DNA of 64,000 nt from Myxococcota bacterium (GTDB lineage Bacteria > Myxococcota > UBA727 > JAHDBA01). The notes beneath the pieces are model-generated. The model did no database searches and was not told where the DNA came from. It saw only the letters and a program-made list of their open reading frames with translations. Position numbers and translations under genes: made by a program. The stretch covers positions 1-64,000 of the forward strand of contig JAHDBA010000008.1 in assembly GCA_020630615.1 (NCBI GenBank), given 5' to 3'. Below, piece by piece: positions 52,878 to 61,321 of the stretch; positions within the stretch are counted from its first letter, which is position 1, and every line of letters starts with the position of its first letter.

Positions 52878-54575
52878 CTACTCTGTCAGGGTTCTGCGTT
52901 GACGAGTGAGCACAAGACATAAGGCAAGCAACCCAAAAGAAAGCTTGCCCTCATGATTGGAACAACCCGAGCTATGATTGGTAACAAATTGCTCATTTTG
53001 CTCTTCAAGACGATCTTCAATCTCTTCATGGTTATCCTCGACAGGAACGCTTGCGCCCGAGGCGTCAAATTGACTGACGCTCGCATTAAAAGGCATGCTT
53101 TCATCGGCTTCCGGAAAGCCGCCTCCACTCCAAGGCTGACCGATGCCGCGAACGAGGCCTCCTTGAGGGAGCTCGATACGCCAGGGTGCCTCTTCGTAGT
53201 AAACGTCTTCACGACATTCCACAATTATATCTGCGCGATGGATATTGTCGTAATCGCCAAGTTCAGTGGTCTCCGCAAACATCGGATCAAGTGTCATTTC
53301 ATCAGCAGAAAGTGTTGTAAAAAGCCGCGTCATGTAGGGTTGTGAGCGAACCAATGCATCCATTTCTTCTAGCGGAACAATCACGCGCTCGGTGAGTTCA
53401 GTAAAGAGAACATCGACATCGATGGTTTCACCCTCAAAGCTTGTCTCTTGATCGCCAGCTCTGAACATCTCCATTACTTCACTGGACGCACCCGCTGCTT
53501 CAAGGGCAAAGCCAAGCTCTTGTCCGTTGTATTGGGCTGCAAGGGTTTGAATTAGTCCATTCAACGACCAGCCATTGCCTTCATCGTAGGAATTGCGGTA
53601 GTTGTCCAACTCCAAGCGATCGTTGGGACTGGAAATAAAACCTTCAAGTTCACTGTTGGGTTTTGCATATTCGGTCACAAAGCCTTGTCCACCCGCCTCG
53701 TCTGCGGCTTGATTCACCACGTCCAAATAGTTTTGACCGCCGTCGAGCCAGTTAATACGTGCCTCATTTAATTCCAAACTCCTATAATTCGTAGGAACAC
53801 TTCGTGAGTTTGTTGAGAAGAAACTCATGACACCCATGTTGTCTGCAGTGGCCACTGCGGTTAGACGAATTGGGATGCTCGGGCAGGGTTGTTCTAAGCT
53901 TAAATGAAGAGGTTGAATTGCACCGGCAGGTTGATTTTTTGAGAGTCGTACGGCAACTAGGTTCATGTCATCGTTAAGGTAAGGCCGAATTAGCGCCGCT
54001 TGATCATCGTCAACGTCATACTCATTATCATTGAGCCAATCGACTGCGACTTCAGCGCGATCTGGTAGAAGTGGATTGACTTCGATGATGACAAAATCGT
54101 AAGGGCCAACTGAACCCTCATCGAGAATCGTAACGTCATTCGCTTGAGTGACAACACCACCATCTACGCCGTCTTCCATCACTGTAGCGCTTTCAGCGGT
54201 CGCGAAATCATCCCAGTCCGGTTCTTTGCACGTTCCCTCTTGTTGATAATCGAGTATGAATTGTGGTGAAGTTGCGGCAACGAGGCGATCCATTCCAAGT
54301 TGTGACGAGACACCAATCTCGGGAATGCCTTCAATGGGTAGCAGCCATGAAAATTCCTCAGCAGGCCCGGTGTATTGGATCCCAACAATAATATCGTATT
54401 GCTGCGCTTCCTCATCCGAAACAAAAATGATTTGCTCACCTTGCTGGACAACCGGCTGTGCTTGGCTACAGAAAAAACCACCACAAGCCTCGGCTTTTTG
54501 CGCATAAAATGACGACAATGCAAATGCGATCGTCGTCAAGGACACGAGACCCTTTCTTGATTTTAAAAAGAACAT
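52878..54575 (-). CDS. DUF2330 domain secreted protein with MYXO-CTERM-like tail
   Basis: 565 residues from the ATG at 54575 (AAAGGAG upstream). Signal followed by the family start EACGGFFCSQ and PVVQQGEQIIFVSD, typical of DUF2330. EAPWRIELPQGGLVRGIG marks the second part. The tail has SSGCSNHEG, hydrophobic LSFGLLALCLVL and RQRR. Such tails are thought to be processed by myxosortases; none is seen in the window. Divergent from another DUF2330 gene at 54746. Confidence 0.83.
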   Translation of the reverse strand: MFFLKSRKGLVSLTTIAFALSSFYAQKAEACGGFFCSQAQPVVQQGEQIIFVSDEEAQQYDIIVGIQYTGPAEEFSWLLPIEGIPEIGVSSQLGMDRLVAATSPQFILDYQQEGTCKEPDWDDFATAESATVMEDGVDGGVVTQANDVTILDEGSVGPYDFVIIEVNPLLPDRAEVAVDWLNDNEYDVDDDQAALIRPYLNDDMNLVAVRLSKNQPAGAIQPLHLSLEQPCPSIPIRLTAVATADNMGVMSFFSTNSRSVPTNYRSLELNEARINWLDGGQNYLDVVNQAADEAGGQGFVTEYAKPNSELEGFISSPNDRLELDNYRNSYDEGNGWSLNGLIQTLAAQYNGQELGFALEAAGASSEVMEMFRAGDQETSFEGETIDVDVLFTELTERVIVPLEEMDALVRSQPYMTRLFTTLSADEMTLDPMFAETTELGDYDNIHRADIIVECREDVYYEEAPWRIELPQGGLVRGIGQPWSGGGFPEADESMPFNASVSQFDASGASVPVEDNHEEIEDRLEEQNEQFVTNHSSGCSNHEGKLSFGLLALCLVLTRQRRTLTE

Positions 54576-54745
54576 TAAAGACTCCTTTAAGTGTTTGGAA
54601 AGTGTGCCAGTGACGTTAGGGTCTCGCAAATATTTTTCGAAGGTGTGATAAGGGTGTGATGCATGCCTACCTTTAACTACAGTATGTAAAATTATTTATT
54701 GGTGGCATTGTTCCGAATATGCTCATCTCAAAGATGAGGGACGTT

Positions 54746-56251
54746 ATGAAGCAAATTCAAAAATCGCATTGTATTTATCTTGTATCAATCCTCGTGGGGT
54801 TCACTTCGGCAACGCTAAGCGCCTTTTGTGGATTTTACGTGGCGAAAGCGGATACCGACCTTTTTAACAACGCTTCTAAGGTGGTTCTTGTACGTGATGG
54901 CGATAAAACCGTTTTGACGATGGCGAACGATTATGAAGGTGAAGCCAAAGACTTTGCCATGGTCATTCCAGTACCGACAAAAATCGAGCGGGGACAAATC
55001 CATGTGGGGAACAATGCAGCAATCGATCGCATCGATGCATTTACAGCACCTCGTCTCGTCGAGTACTTCGATCGCGACCCATGCGAGCCACCGATGATGA
55101 TGGAGGCGATGGCGGATGGTGCGATGATGCGAAGAGGTGCAGCAAAGTCTATTGCCTCATCAAAGAAACAAAGTGCAAAAAGCCTTGGTGTCACCATCGA
55201 GGCTGAATATACGGTCGGTGAGTACGATATTGCAATTCTTTCGGCGAAGCAAAGTGGTGGTCTTTTCACGTATTTGAATCAAGAAGGGTATAAAGTCCCG
55301 GCAGGGGCAGAGCGCGTCCTCGGCTCCTATATCAAACAGAAAATGCGATTCTTTATCGCGAAAGTGAATCTAAAAGAAAAAGCAAAGTTAGGTAACTCAT
55401 ACCTTAGACCTCTTCAAGTTGCTTACGAGCACCCTCGCTTCATGCTGCCAATTCGCCTGGGCACATTGAATGCGAAGGGCTCACAAGATCTCTTTGTATT
55501 CACAATCACGAAACAAGGACGTGTTGAAACCACAAACTACCCCACGGTCAAAATCGCTTCCGGTGATGAAATCCCGGTTTATGTGAAAGATGAGTTTAAA
55601 CCCTTTTACAAAGACATGTTCTCCACTGCAGTGAAACGCGATGGAATGAAGTCTGTCTTTTTGGAGTACGCATGGGACTTGGGTTGGTGTGACCCCTGCG
55701 CGGCAGACCCTCTCAATGCGAAAGAGCTTAAAGAGCTTGGTGTGTTCTGGCAAACTTCAGCGAGCAATGGGAGACGTCTCGGTCGTATGCCGGGTGTTGC
55801 ACAAAGTGCATACGTGACCCGTCTTCACCTTCGCTATGATGCAGAGCACTTCCCGGAAGATTTGATGTTTCAAGAAACGAAAAACCGTCAAAATTTTCAA
55901 GGGCGCTATGTTTTGAGACACCCCTTTAAAGGTGCAACCTGTGAACTTGCCGAAAACTACTATCGGAATCTAGAAACAAGCCAAGAGAAGCGCGCACAAA
56001 ACCTCGCAAACTTGACGGGTTGGGACATCAATACAATTCGCTCAAAAATGTACCGGCCTTCGAAAGATCGTAAACTTGATGCGACTCCATTTTGGAACCG
56101 ATTGTGGGGGGACGACGATAAAGACTCGGGTCGTGTTCCCGTCCAACGACCACAAACACAAGTTGCACCAAAACCTGTACCACCACGACCGGAGCCAGAA
56201 CCAAGACCCATCAAAGCGGAACGTCCATGGTGGAAATTCTGGGGCAGCTAA
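54746..56251 (+). CDS. DUF2330 domain protein
   Basis: 501 residues from the ATG at 54746 (GAGGGAC upstream). Signal, then AFCGFYVAKADTDLFNNASKVVLVRDGDKTVLTMANDYEGEAKDFAMVIPVP-type DUF2330 start. The C-terminal half has a Cys pair WCDPCAADP and a Pro/Arg-rich end (PKPVPPRPEPEPRP) with the closing PWWKFWGS instead of a hydrophobic anchor. Followed within 40 bases by a membrane RnfD-like gene, so the two are probably one transcript. Confidence 0.83.
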   Translation: MKQIQKSHCIYLVSILVGFTSATLSAFCGFYVAKADTDLFNNASKVVLVRDGDKTVLTMANDYEGEAKDFAMVIPVPTKIERGQIHVGNNAAIDRIDAFTAPRLVEYFDRDPCEPPMMMEAMADGAMMRRGAAKSIASSKKQSAKSLGVTIEAEYTVGEYDIAILSAKQSGGLFTYLNQEGYKVPAGAERVLGSYIKQKMRFFIAKVNLKEKAKLGNSYLRPLQVAYEHPRFMLPIRLGTLNAKGSQDLFVFTITKQGRVETTNYPTVKIASGDEIPVYVKDEFKPFYKDMFSTAVKRDGMKSVFLEYAWDLGWCDPCAADPLNAKELKELGVFWQTSASNGRRLGRMPGVAQSAYVTRLHLRYDAEHFPEDLMFQETKNRQNFQGRYVLRHPFKGATCELAENYYRNLETSQEKRAQNLANLTGWDINTIRSKMYRPSKDRKLDATPFWNRLWGDDDKDSGRVPVQRPQTQVAPKPVPPRPEPEPRPIKAERPWWKFWGS

Positions 56252-56287
56252 AAAATAGGAGTGTTTTCGCTTGGGAGAAAAGTTATT

Positions 56288-57208
56288 GTGAAGCTTGTGT
56301 TGGATCAACCATCTGAACCCCGCGCTACTATGCCTTCAGGGTTTGCAATCGAGAACAGACTTCAAAGTTCAACTGCAAACTCAAAAGAGTTTTGGTCTCG
56401 ATTTTCGATAGACCCGCGACTTTTTCAAATCACTGCGCTCTCAGGAATTCTTCTCTTCTCAGTTTTGGGTTTGGGGCGCGAGCCCAATATTCAAATTCTG
56501 TGTGCGCTCTTGATTGCGCCACAAGTCGTTCAATGGAGCGCATCGAAGTTTATTGGGTTTCCATACGATACTCGCTCAGCCATGATTTCTTCTTTGAGTT
56601 TGGTCTTACTTTTGAGAACCACCACGCTTTGGGTTGCCGTGGTGGTCGCGACACTCACGATTGGTTCAAAATTTATAGTGCGCTTTCGGGGGACACATAT
56701 CTTCAATCCAACGGCCTTTGGTCTTGGACTTGCATTGTTGTGTTTACCCGATGCGTGGCTTTCTCCAGGTTTGTGGGGGCAAGCGACTTTTGCCTTAACC
56801 TTTATTGTGATGGGAGGACTGTGGGTTGTACACCGTGCCTCTTCGTTTCAAACCAGTTTCATTTTTCTTGCTTCTTATGCGCTCTTGGTTTTTGGGCGTG
56901 CGTTTTGGCTCGACGATCCCATTGCGATTCCCTTGAAACAATACACCCATGGTGCTGTTTTAATATTTGCCTTCTTTATGATTTCGGACCCACGCACAAC
57001 GCCGCAAACGCTTTTGGGTCGAGCGTGTTTTGCGATGCTATGCGCTCTATCCACCTATTGGATGACCTTTGAACTCTATTGGCAAAATGGACTCGTATGG
57101 TCGGTATTGCTCGCCAATATAGGCTTCGCGCTATCAAGATGTATTAACACCCAAAGTCAAATGAGTAATCCACGTGACCCTGACCTTCATGCACAGGGGC
57201 TGCGCTAA
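56288..57208 (+). CDS. RnfD/NqrB-like membrane protein
   Basis: 306 residues from the GTG at 56288 (GGGAGA upstream); GTG at 56261 is possible. About nine hydrophobic helices. GTHIFNPTAFGLGL and FFMISDPRTTP are the NqrB/RnfD-family blocks, but no FMN-binding Thr context (SGATxAT type) is obvious to me. The other Rnf/Nqr subunits are not adjacent, so it is an orphan. Overlaps the 3' end of the convergent helicase gene by about 65 bases. Confidence 0.75.
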   Translation: MKLVLDQPSEPRATMPSGFAIENRLQSSTANSKEFWSRFSIDPRLFQITALSGILLFSVLGLGREPNIQILCALLIAPQVVQWSASKFIGFPYDTRSAMISSLSLVLLLRTTTLWVAVVVATLTIGSKFIVRFRGTHIFNPTAFGLGLALLCLPDAWLSPGLWGQATFALTFIVMGGLWVVHRASSFQTSFIFLASYALLVFGRAFWLDDPIAIPLKQYTHGAVLIFAFFMISDPRTTPQTLLGRACFAMLCALSTYWMTFELYWQNGLVWSVLLANIGFALSRCINTQSQMSNPRDPDLHAQGLR

Positions 57209-59528
57209 GACTTTCAGATCTCTTTTGTGCAGGACGCTTCAAATGCTCAAGTGTCACAACTTTAGGGGCATGTGTACCCTCAAAACGAACCATCGCTGCT
57301 TGCCGACGCCCCAGGTCTCGAAATCCAACAATAACTCCGAGACCAAAGCGTGCATGAGAAACTTTTTGGCCTTCGCTAAAGTTCAAGCGCTTTTCTGAAG
57401 TATGATTTTGTCGATCTCGCTTGGAAGTGTGAGCTCTTCTTTCGTGCTCGGGACGTTGATCGTAGGCATCAAAAGAGTCGTTTGACAAAGCGTTTGATAC
57501 TCTTTTTGCCCGAGTCGAAGAAGGTTTTCGTGCTCGTGAATACGTGTCGTTCAATCCACTTCGCGTCGAGCTTAGACTTTCCAGATGACCACCGGGGATT
57601 TCACGAAGAAAGCGCGAAGGTCGCAACTGCCGAATCTGACCCTGATGTAGTCGCCGTTCGGCAAAACTCATTTTCAGGGTTTCTTTCGCACGCGTCATGG
57701 CAACATACATTAAACGTCGCTCTTCTTCTAAAATGTCGTACTCACCACGCTGCTCAGCTTCTACAGCTTGATGCGTAGGGAAGCTATGTTCTTCAAGACC
57801 GATGATAAATACATGTTTAAACTCTAAACCTTTGGCCGCATGGATCGTCATCAGTGCGACCTGACCCATTTGCTGTCGCTCATCCGAACTCGACTCCAGA
57901 CTCACGCGTTCAAGAAAACCTTCGAGCGTCACATCTTCTTTAAATCGCTCCATATCTTCTGTGTAAGCATGTGCGGCGGACACAAGAGCATGAATATTTT
58001 CGATTCTTGAGAGCCCATCTTGTTCACGTGCGAGTTTTTCGAAAAGATCGAGTTCCTCTGCCGAGGCACGAATCGTATCGGCCAGTGTCATCGGAGTGCG
58101 CGGAATGAGTGAGGCTTTTGGGTTGGGTTTGATCTGCGACTTCAGCTCCGTATAGCGATGCGCAAAATGAAGACACTTCTTGATAGCAGCCTTGCCAAGA
58201 CCCGCCATCGATAAACATTCTGGGTTTGAAAAATGATCGATGAAGCTAAGCTCTTCTGTGCTCGAGCGATGAAAGGCCTCGATTTTCCCGAGCGACACTT
58301 TACCAAGCCCAATCTTTAGATTCTCAATCCATCGTTGAATATCAATCACAGAGCTTGGGTTCACAATGGCCTTCAATGTACTTAAAACATCTTTAATCTC
58401 TTTGCGTTCAAAGAAGCGTACGCCGCCGATGATCTTATACTCGATTGATGAGCGTGATAAAGCATCTTCGAGGGCTCGAGACATTGCATTTTTACGATAA
58501 AGCACCGCGATCTCGTCAGCGTTCTCACCATCGTGAATCAACTTATGAATTGCATGCGCACATTTTCGAGCTTCGCTTCGATCGTCGCTATAACGAATGA
58601 TCATCGGCATCGGCCCAATATCACGCTCGCTAAAAAGAGTCTTACCTAGTCGATTCCGATTGCGCGCAATCAAAGCATTCGATGCATCTAAAATCTTGGC
58701 GTGCGAACGGTAATTGTGCTCGAGCTTGATCACCTCAACATTTTCAAACTCGTGAATAAAGTTTGCCATCGTATCGGGGGCTGCACCTCGCCACCCATAA
58801 ATTGCCTGATCGTCATCACCAACGACCGCGATTGTTTCGCAATTTCTGGCGATAGCGCGTAGAAGTTCCAACTGCACGGGGGAGGTATCCTGGTACTCAT
58901 CGACCACAATATGTTTGACTTGAAGACTTGGGTGTTCTGGTTTTGCTTCAATCGCTCGAATTGCCCGAATTAAAAGATGACCGAAGTCAACGAGGTTGTT
59001 GCGTTCTAAAATGTTCACATAACGAAGATAGATTTCAAATGAGCGAGCCTTGGTATCGGGGAATCCTTTTTCGAGAACTCCATCGGGCCATAGCCCTTCA
59101 TTCTGCCATGCATCGATGTCGCTCCGTAGAACAGAATACGTGAGAGGCGCTTCATTTTCGTTCTGGGATTCGCGAATCAAAGCTTTTAACATTCGTGCAC
59201 GATCGCTTTCATCGACGATCGTAAAATTCGGCCGTGCAGAGACGCGTCTCAACCAGTATGCTGCTCGCCCATGAAAGGTTCCAATGTGAAGGTGATCAAT
59301 CGACAGTGTTGTCGTTGTCTCGAGACGATCTTTCATCTCGTTCGCGGCTTTATGGGTAAAGGTCAGAGCGCAAATCTGCCAAGGCTTCACGCCCTCGCGA
59401 AGAAGATAGGCAAGGCGCGCAATCATTGTTCGTGTTTTGCCTGTCCCTGCACCTGCAAGAACTGCCAGCGGAGTCTCCAAATGGACTGCTGCTCGCTTTT
59501 GCTCAGGATTTAGACCTTCGAGAGACAT
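57144..59528 (-). CDS. UvrD/PcrA/Rep-type superfamily 1 helicase
   Basis: 794 residues. Motif I AGAGTGKTRTMIAR, Ia ALTFTHKAANEMKDR, II VDEYQDTSPVQ, III GDDDQAIYGWRGA, IV EHNYRSHAKILDASN, V MTIHAAKGLEFKHVFIIG, VI EERRLMYVAMTRAKE. The C-terminal tail SHARFGLGVIVGF is the Tudor-like RNA polymerase-binding end of PcrA/UvrD. DNA repair and transcription-repair coupling. Start at 59528 lacks a clear ribosome site. Confidence 0.93.
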   Translation of the reverse strand: MSLEGLNPEQKRAAVHLETPLAVLAGAGTGKTRTMIARLAYLLREGVKPWQICALTFTHKAANEMKDRLETTTTLSIDHLHIGTFHGRAAYWLRRVSARPNFTIVDESDRARMLKALIRESQNENEAPLTYSVLRSDIDAWQNEGLWPDGVLEKGFPDTKARSFEIYLRYVNILERNNLVDFGHLLIRAIRAIEAKPEHPSLQVKHIVVDEYQDTSPVQLELLRAIARNCETIAVVGDDDQAIYGWRGAAPDTMANFIHEFENVEVIKLEHNYRSHAKILDASNALIARNRNRLGKTLFSERDIGPMPMIIRYSDDRSEARKCAHAIHKLIHDGENADEIAVLYRKNAMSRALEDALSRSSIEYKIIGGVRFFERKEIKDVLSTLKAIVNPSSVIDIQRWIENLKIGLGKVSLGKIEAFHRSSTEELSFIDHFSNPECLSMAGLGKAAIKKCLHFAHRYTELKSQIKPNPKASLIPRTPMTLADTIRASAEELDLFEKLAREQDGLSRIENIHALVSAAHAYTEDMERFKEDVTLEGFLERVSLESSSDERQQMGQVALMTIHAAKGLEFKHVFIIGLEEHSFPTHQAVEAEQRGEYDILEEERRLMYVAMTRAKETLKMSFAERRLHQGQIRQLRPSRFLREIPGGHLESLSSTRSGLNDTYSRARKPSSTRAKRVSNALSNDSFDAYDQRPEHERRAHTSKRDRQNHTSEKRLNFSEGQKVSHARFGLGVIVGFRDLGRRQAAMVRFEGTHAPKVVTLEHLKRPAQKRSESLSAAPVHEGQGHVDYSFDFGC

Positions 59529-59626
59529 AAGGAGAGGCTAGAACAAATGTTCAGTGTTGACCAGAACTCTTGCGAGAGATTCTTCGATTGGTGGTGGCCT
59601 CACTCAGGTGCTAGACCTAATTTAAG

Positions 59627-61249
59627 ATGAACTTACACAAAACGTTTTGGATCTTTTTGGCGACACTGGGACTCTTCACGCACTGTCAGTGCGATGACGA
59701 TAGCCTTGGTGAAATTCTTCCGGCATGGTCTGTCAACCCGAGCGAACTTGATCTTGGTGAAATCCCAATCACTGTCGATACTGAACTTCAGCTCGAGGTA
59801 TGTTCTGAAAGCAGTGCAGATGTTCGCGTGAATGGTATACGACTTTTAAGCGCGCGGCTGAACGACGCAGAAGATGATCTTCAAGTTCATATTCCACACC
59901 CTTGGGCGCAGGCAGGCGAAGTTGATGACACAAACACTGGAGATGAGCGCTCAACACCTTTTCGACTTTCAGGTCAGGATTGTGAACTCATTCCAGTTTT
60001 GATTCGCCCACAAGTTGAAGGTGCCTTGCAAATCGAACTTGCTCTGAGTGCAGCGGAGTACACACGCCCAAGTGCAGACTTGAATGTGGTGATTCGTGCA
60101 AGTGCGGTCAATCTGGGGTTACCCGATATCGAAGTCGCACCTTCTTCAATTGTTTTCGAAGCCGTGGGTCGTGGGCAAAGCCCCAGACAAAGTGTAACAA
60201 TCGCGAATGTTGGATCTCGAGAACTCCACTTGGACGCAACGGTTTGGCTTTCTGATGAGAGCGAAGATCGACCTTACGAAATCACGCGTGACGTTCGAGG
60301 GCGAACCTTAGCACCTGGTGAATCCACTCTATTGGAGGTCGTATTGTTGTCTGAGCGGGTTCGCGATGAGATGCTGGAGCTTGACCCTTTTCTCGAGAGA
60401 ACTCTTGTTGTTGTATCCAACGACCCCGATGAAAGTGAATTCGAGATTCCGCTTTCTGCATCATGGGTCGAGTGCCCGACTCCCGTGATCGAGCTTGACT
60501 CCGACTTGTCCACTGTGTTTCCGGGTGGGCGTGTTCGACTCAACGGCCTGTCCTCCATCGCACTTGAAGGCAGTGCAGGTGTCGCATCGTACAACTGGGC
60601 TGTTCCGAACGCGCCAATTGGTTTCACGGGGATTCTTGAAAATCCCGAAACTGGCGTTGTTGAGTTTGAAGTACCCAGTGCCGGTTTCTACGAGGTTGAG
60701 CTCAGTCTTGTCGATCAAGAAGGTCGTAGCTCGTGCGCACCTGCGCGTCTTGAGTTTCAAATCCAATCGAATGATGCGCTGCAAATTCAACTTCTTTGGG
60801 AGCATGCCTCCGCAGATTTGGATCTGCATCTTGTCCGCTCAGGAGGTGAACTCTTCAATTCAAATGATGACCTCTATTTCAACAATCGAAATCCAAATTG
60901 GAATAGCCAGGACCCCAGTGCAAACCCTCGCTTGGACCGTGATGATGATTCGGGCTATGGCCCCGAGAACGCTGCGATTGAAGCACCTCGACCCGGCGAC
61001 CGCTATGAAATCTATGTTCATTATTGGCGTACGCAAAGTATTATCGACGAGGCCGTTACTACACCTGAGCTCAATGCAACTTTAAACCTGTATTTACGTG
61101 GTGAGATCGCTGCTCAGTTTCAGCACTTCTTTGAAGAGGATGAGACCCTTTGGTATGTCGGCGATTTTATTTGGCCCGAGGATGAAGACGGTGCCATCGA
61201 AATCGTCGAAGAGGGTGAGCTCACGTCTTTTGTCAGGCCTTTTGGGTGA
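59627..61249 (+). CDS. secreted protein with ASPM/SPD2-like and DLDLH-type domains
   Basis: 540 residues. Signal ends near LFTHCQC. Residues about 30-170 and 185-290 hold beta-sandwich units of the choice-of-anchor / Ig-like kind (NPSELDLGEIP, VAPSSIVFEAVGRGQSPRQSVTIANVG). A PKD-like unit follows (VFPGGRVRLNGLSSIALEG). The last 150 residues start IQLLWEHASADLDLHLV and include NRNPNW, GPENAAIEAPRPGDRYEIYVHY and LWYVGDFIW; they correspond to the C terminus of 28633-29946. Probably a surface lipoprotein. Confidence 0.78.
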   Translation: MNLHKTFWIFLATLGLFTHCQCDDDSLGEILPAWSVNPSELDLGEIPITVDTELQLEVCSESSADVRVNGIRLLSARLNDAEDDLQVHIPHPWAQAGEVDDTNTGDERSTPFRLSGQDCELIPVLIRPQVEGALQIELALSAAEYTRPSADLNVVIRASAVNLGLPDIEVAPSSIVFEAVGRGQSPRQSVTIANVGSRELHLDATVWLSDESEDRPYEITRDVRGRTLAPGESTLLEVVLLSERVRDEMLELDPFLERTLVVVSNDPDESEFEIPLSASWVECPTPVIELDSDLSTVFPGGRVRLNGLSSIALEGSAGVASYNWAVPNAPIGFTGILENPETGVVEFEVPSAGFYEVELSLVDQEGRSSCAPARLEFQIQSNDALQIQLLWEHASADLDLHLVRSGGELFNSNDDLYFNNRNPNWNSQDPSANPRLDRDDDSGYGPENAAIEAPRPGDRYEIYVHYWRTQSIIDEAVTTPELNATLNLYLRGEIAAQFQHFFEEDETLWYVGDFIWPEDEDGAIEIVEEGELTSFVRPFG

Positions 61250-61321
61250 GCGTCCGATCCTAAAGAAAAAAAGATCTCGAAGTCATAAGCGGGTTTAAAA
61301 GAATCAAGAGTGGATGTATCA

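Noticed and set aside
56392-57072. 226-codon frame inside the RnfD-like gene
   Set aside because: Cys/Phe-rich shadow of the real membrane protein frame; no start site and no family pattern.
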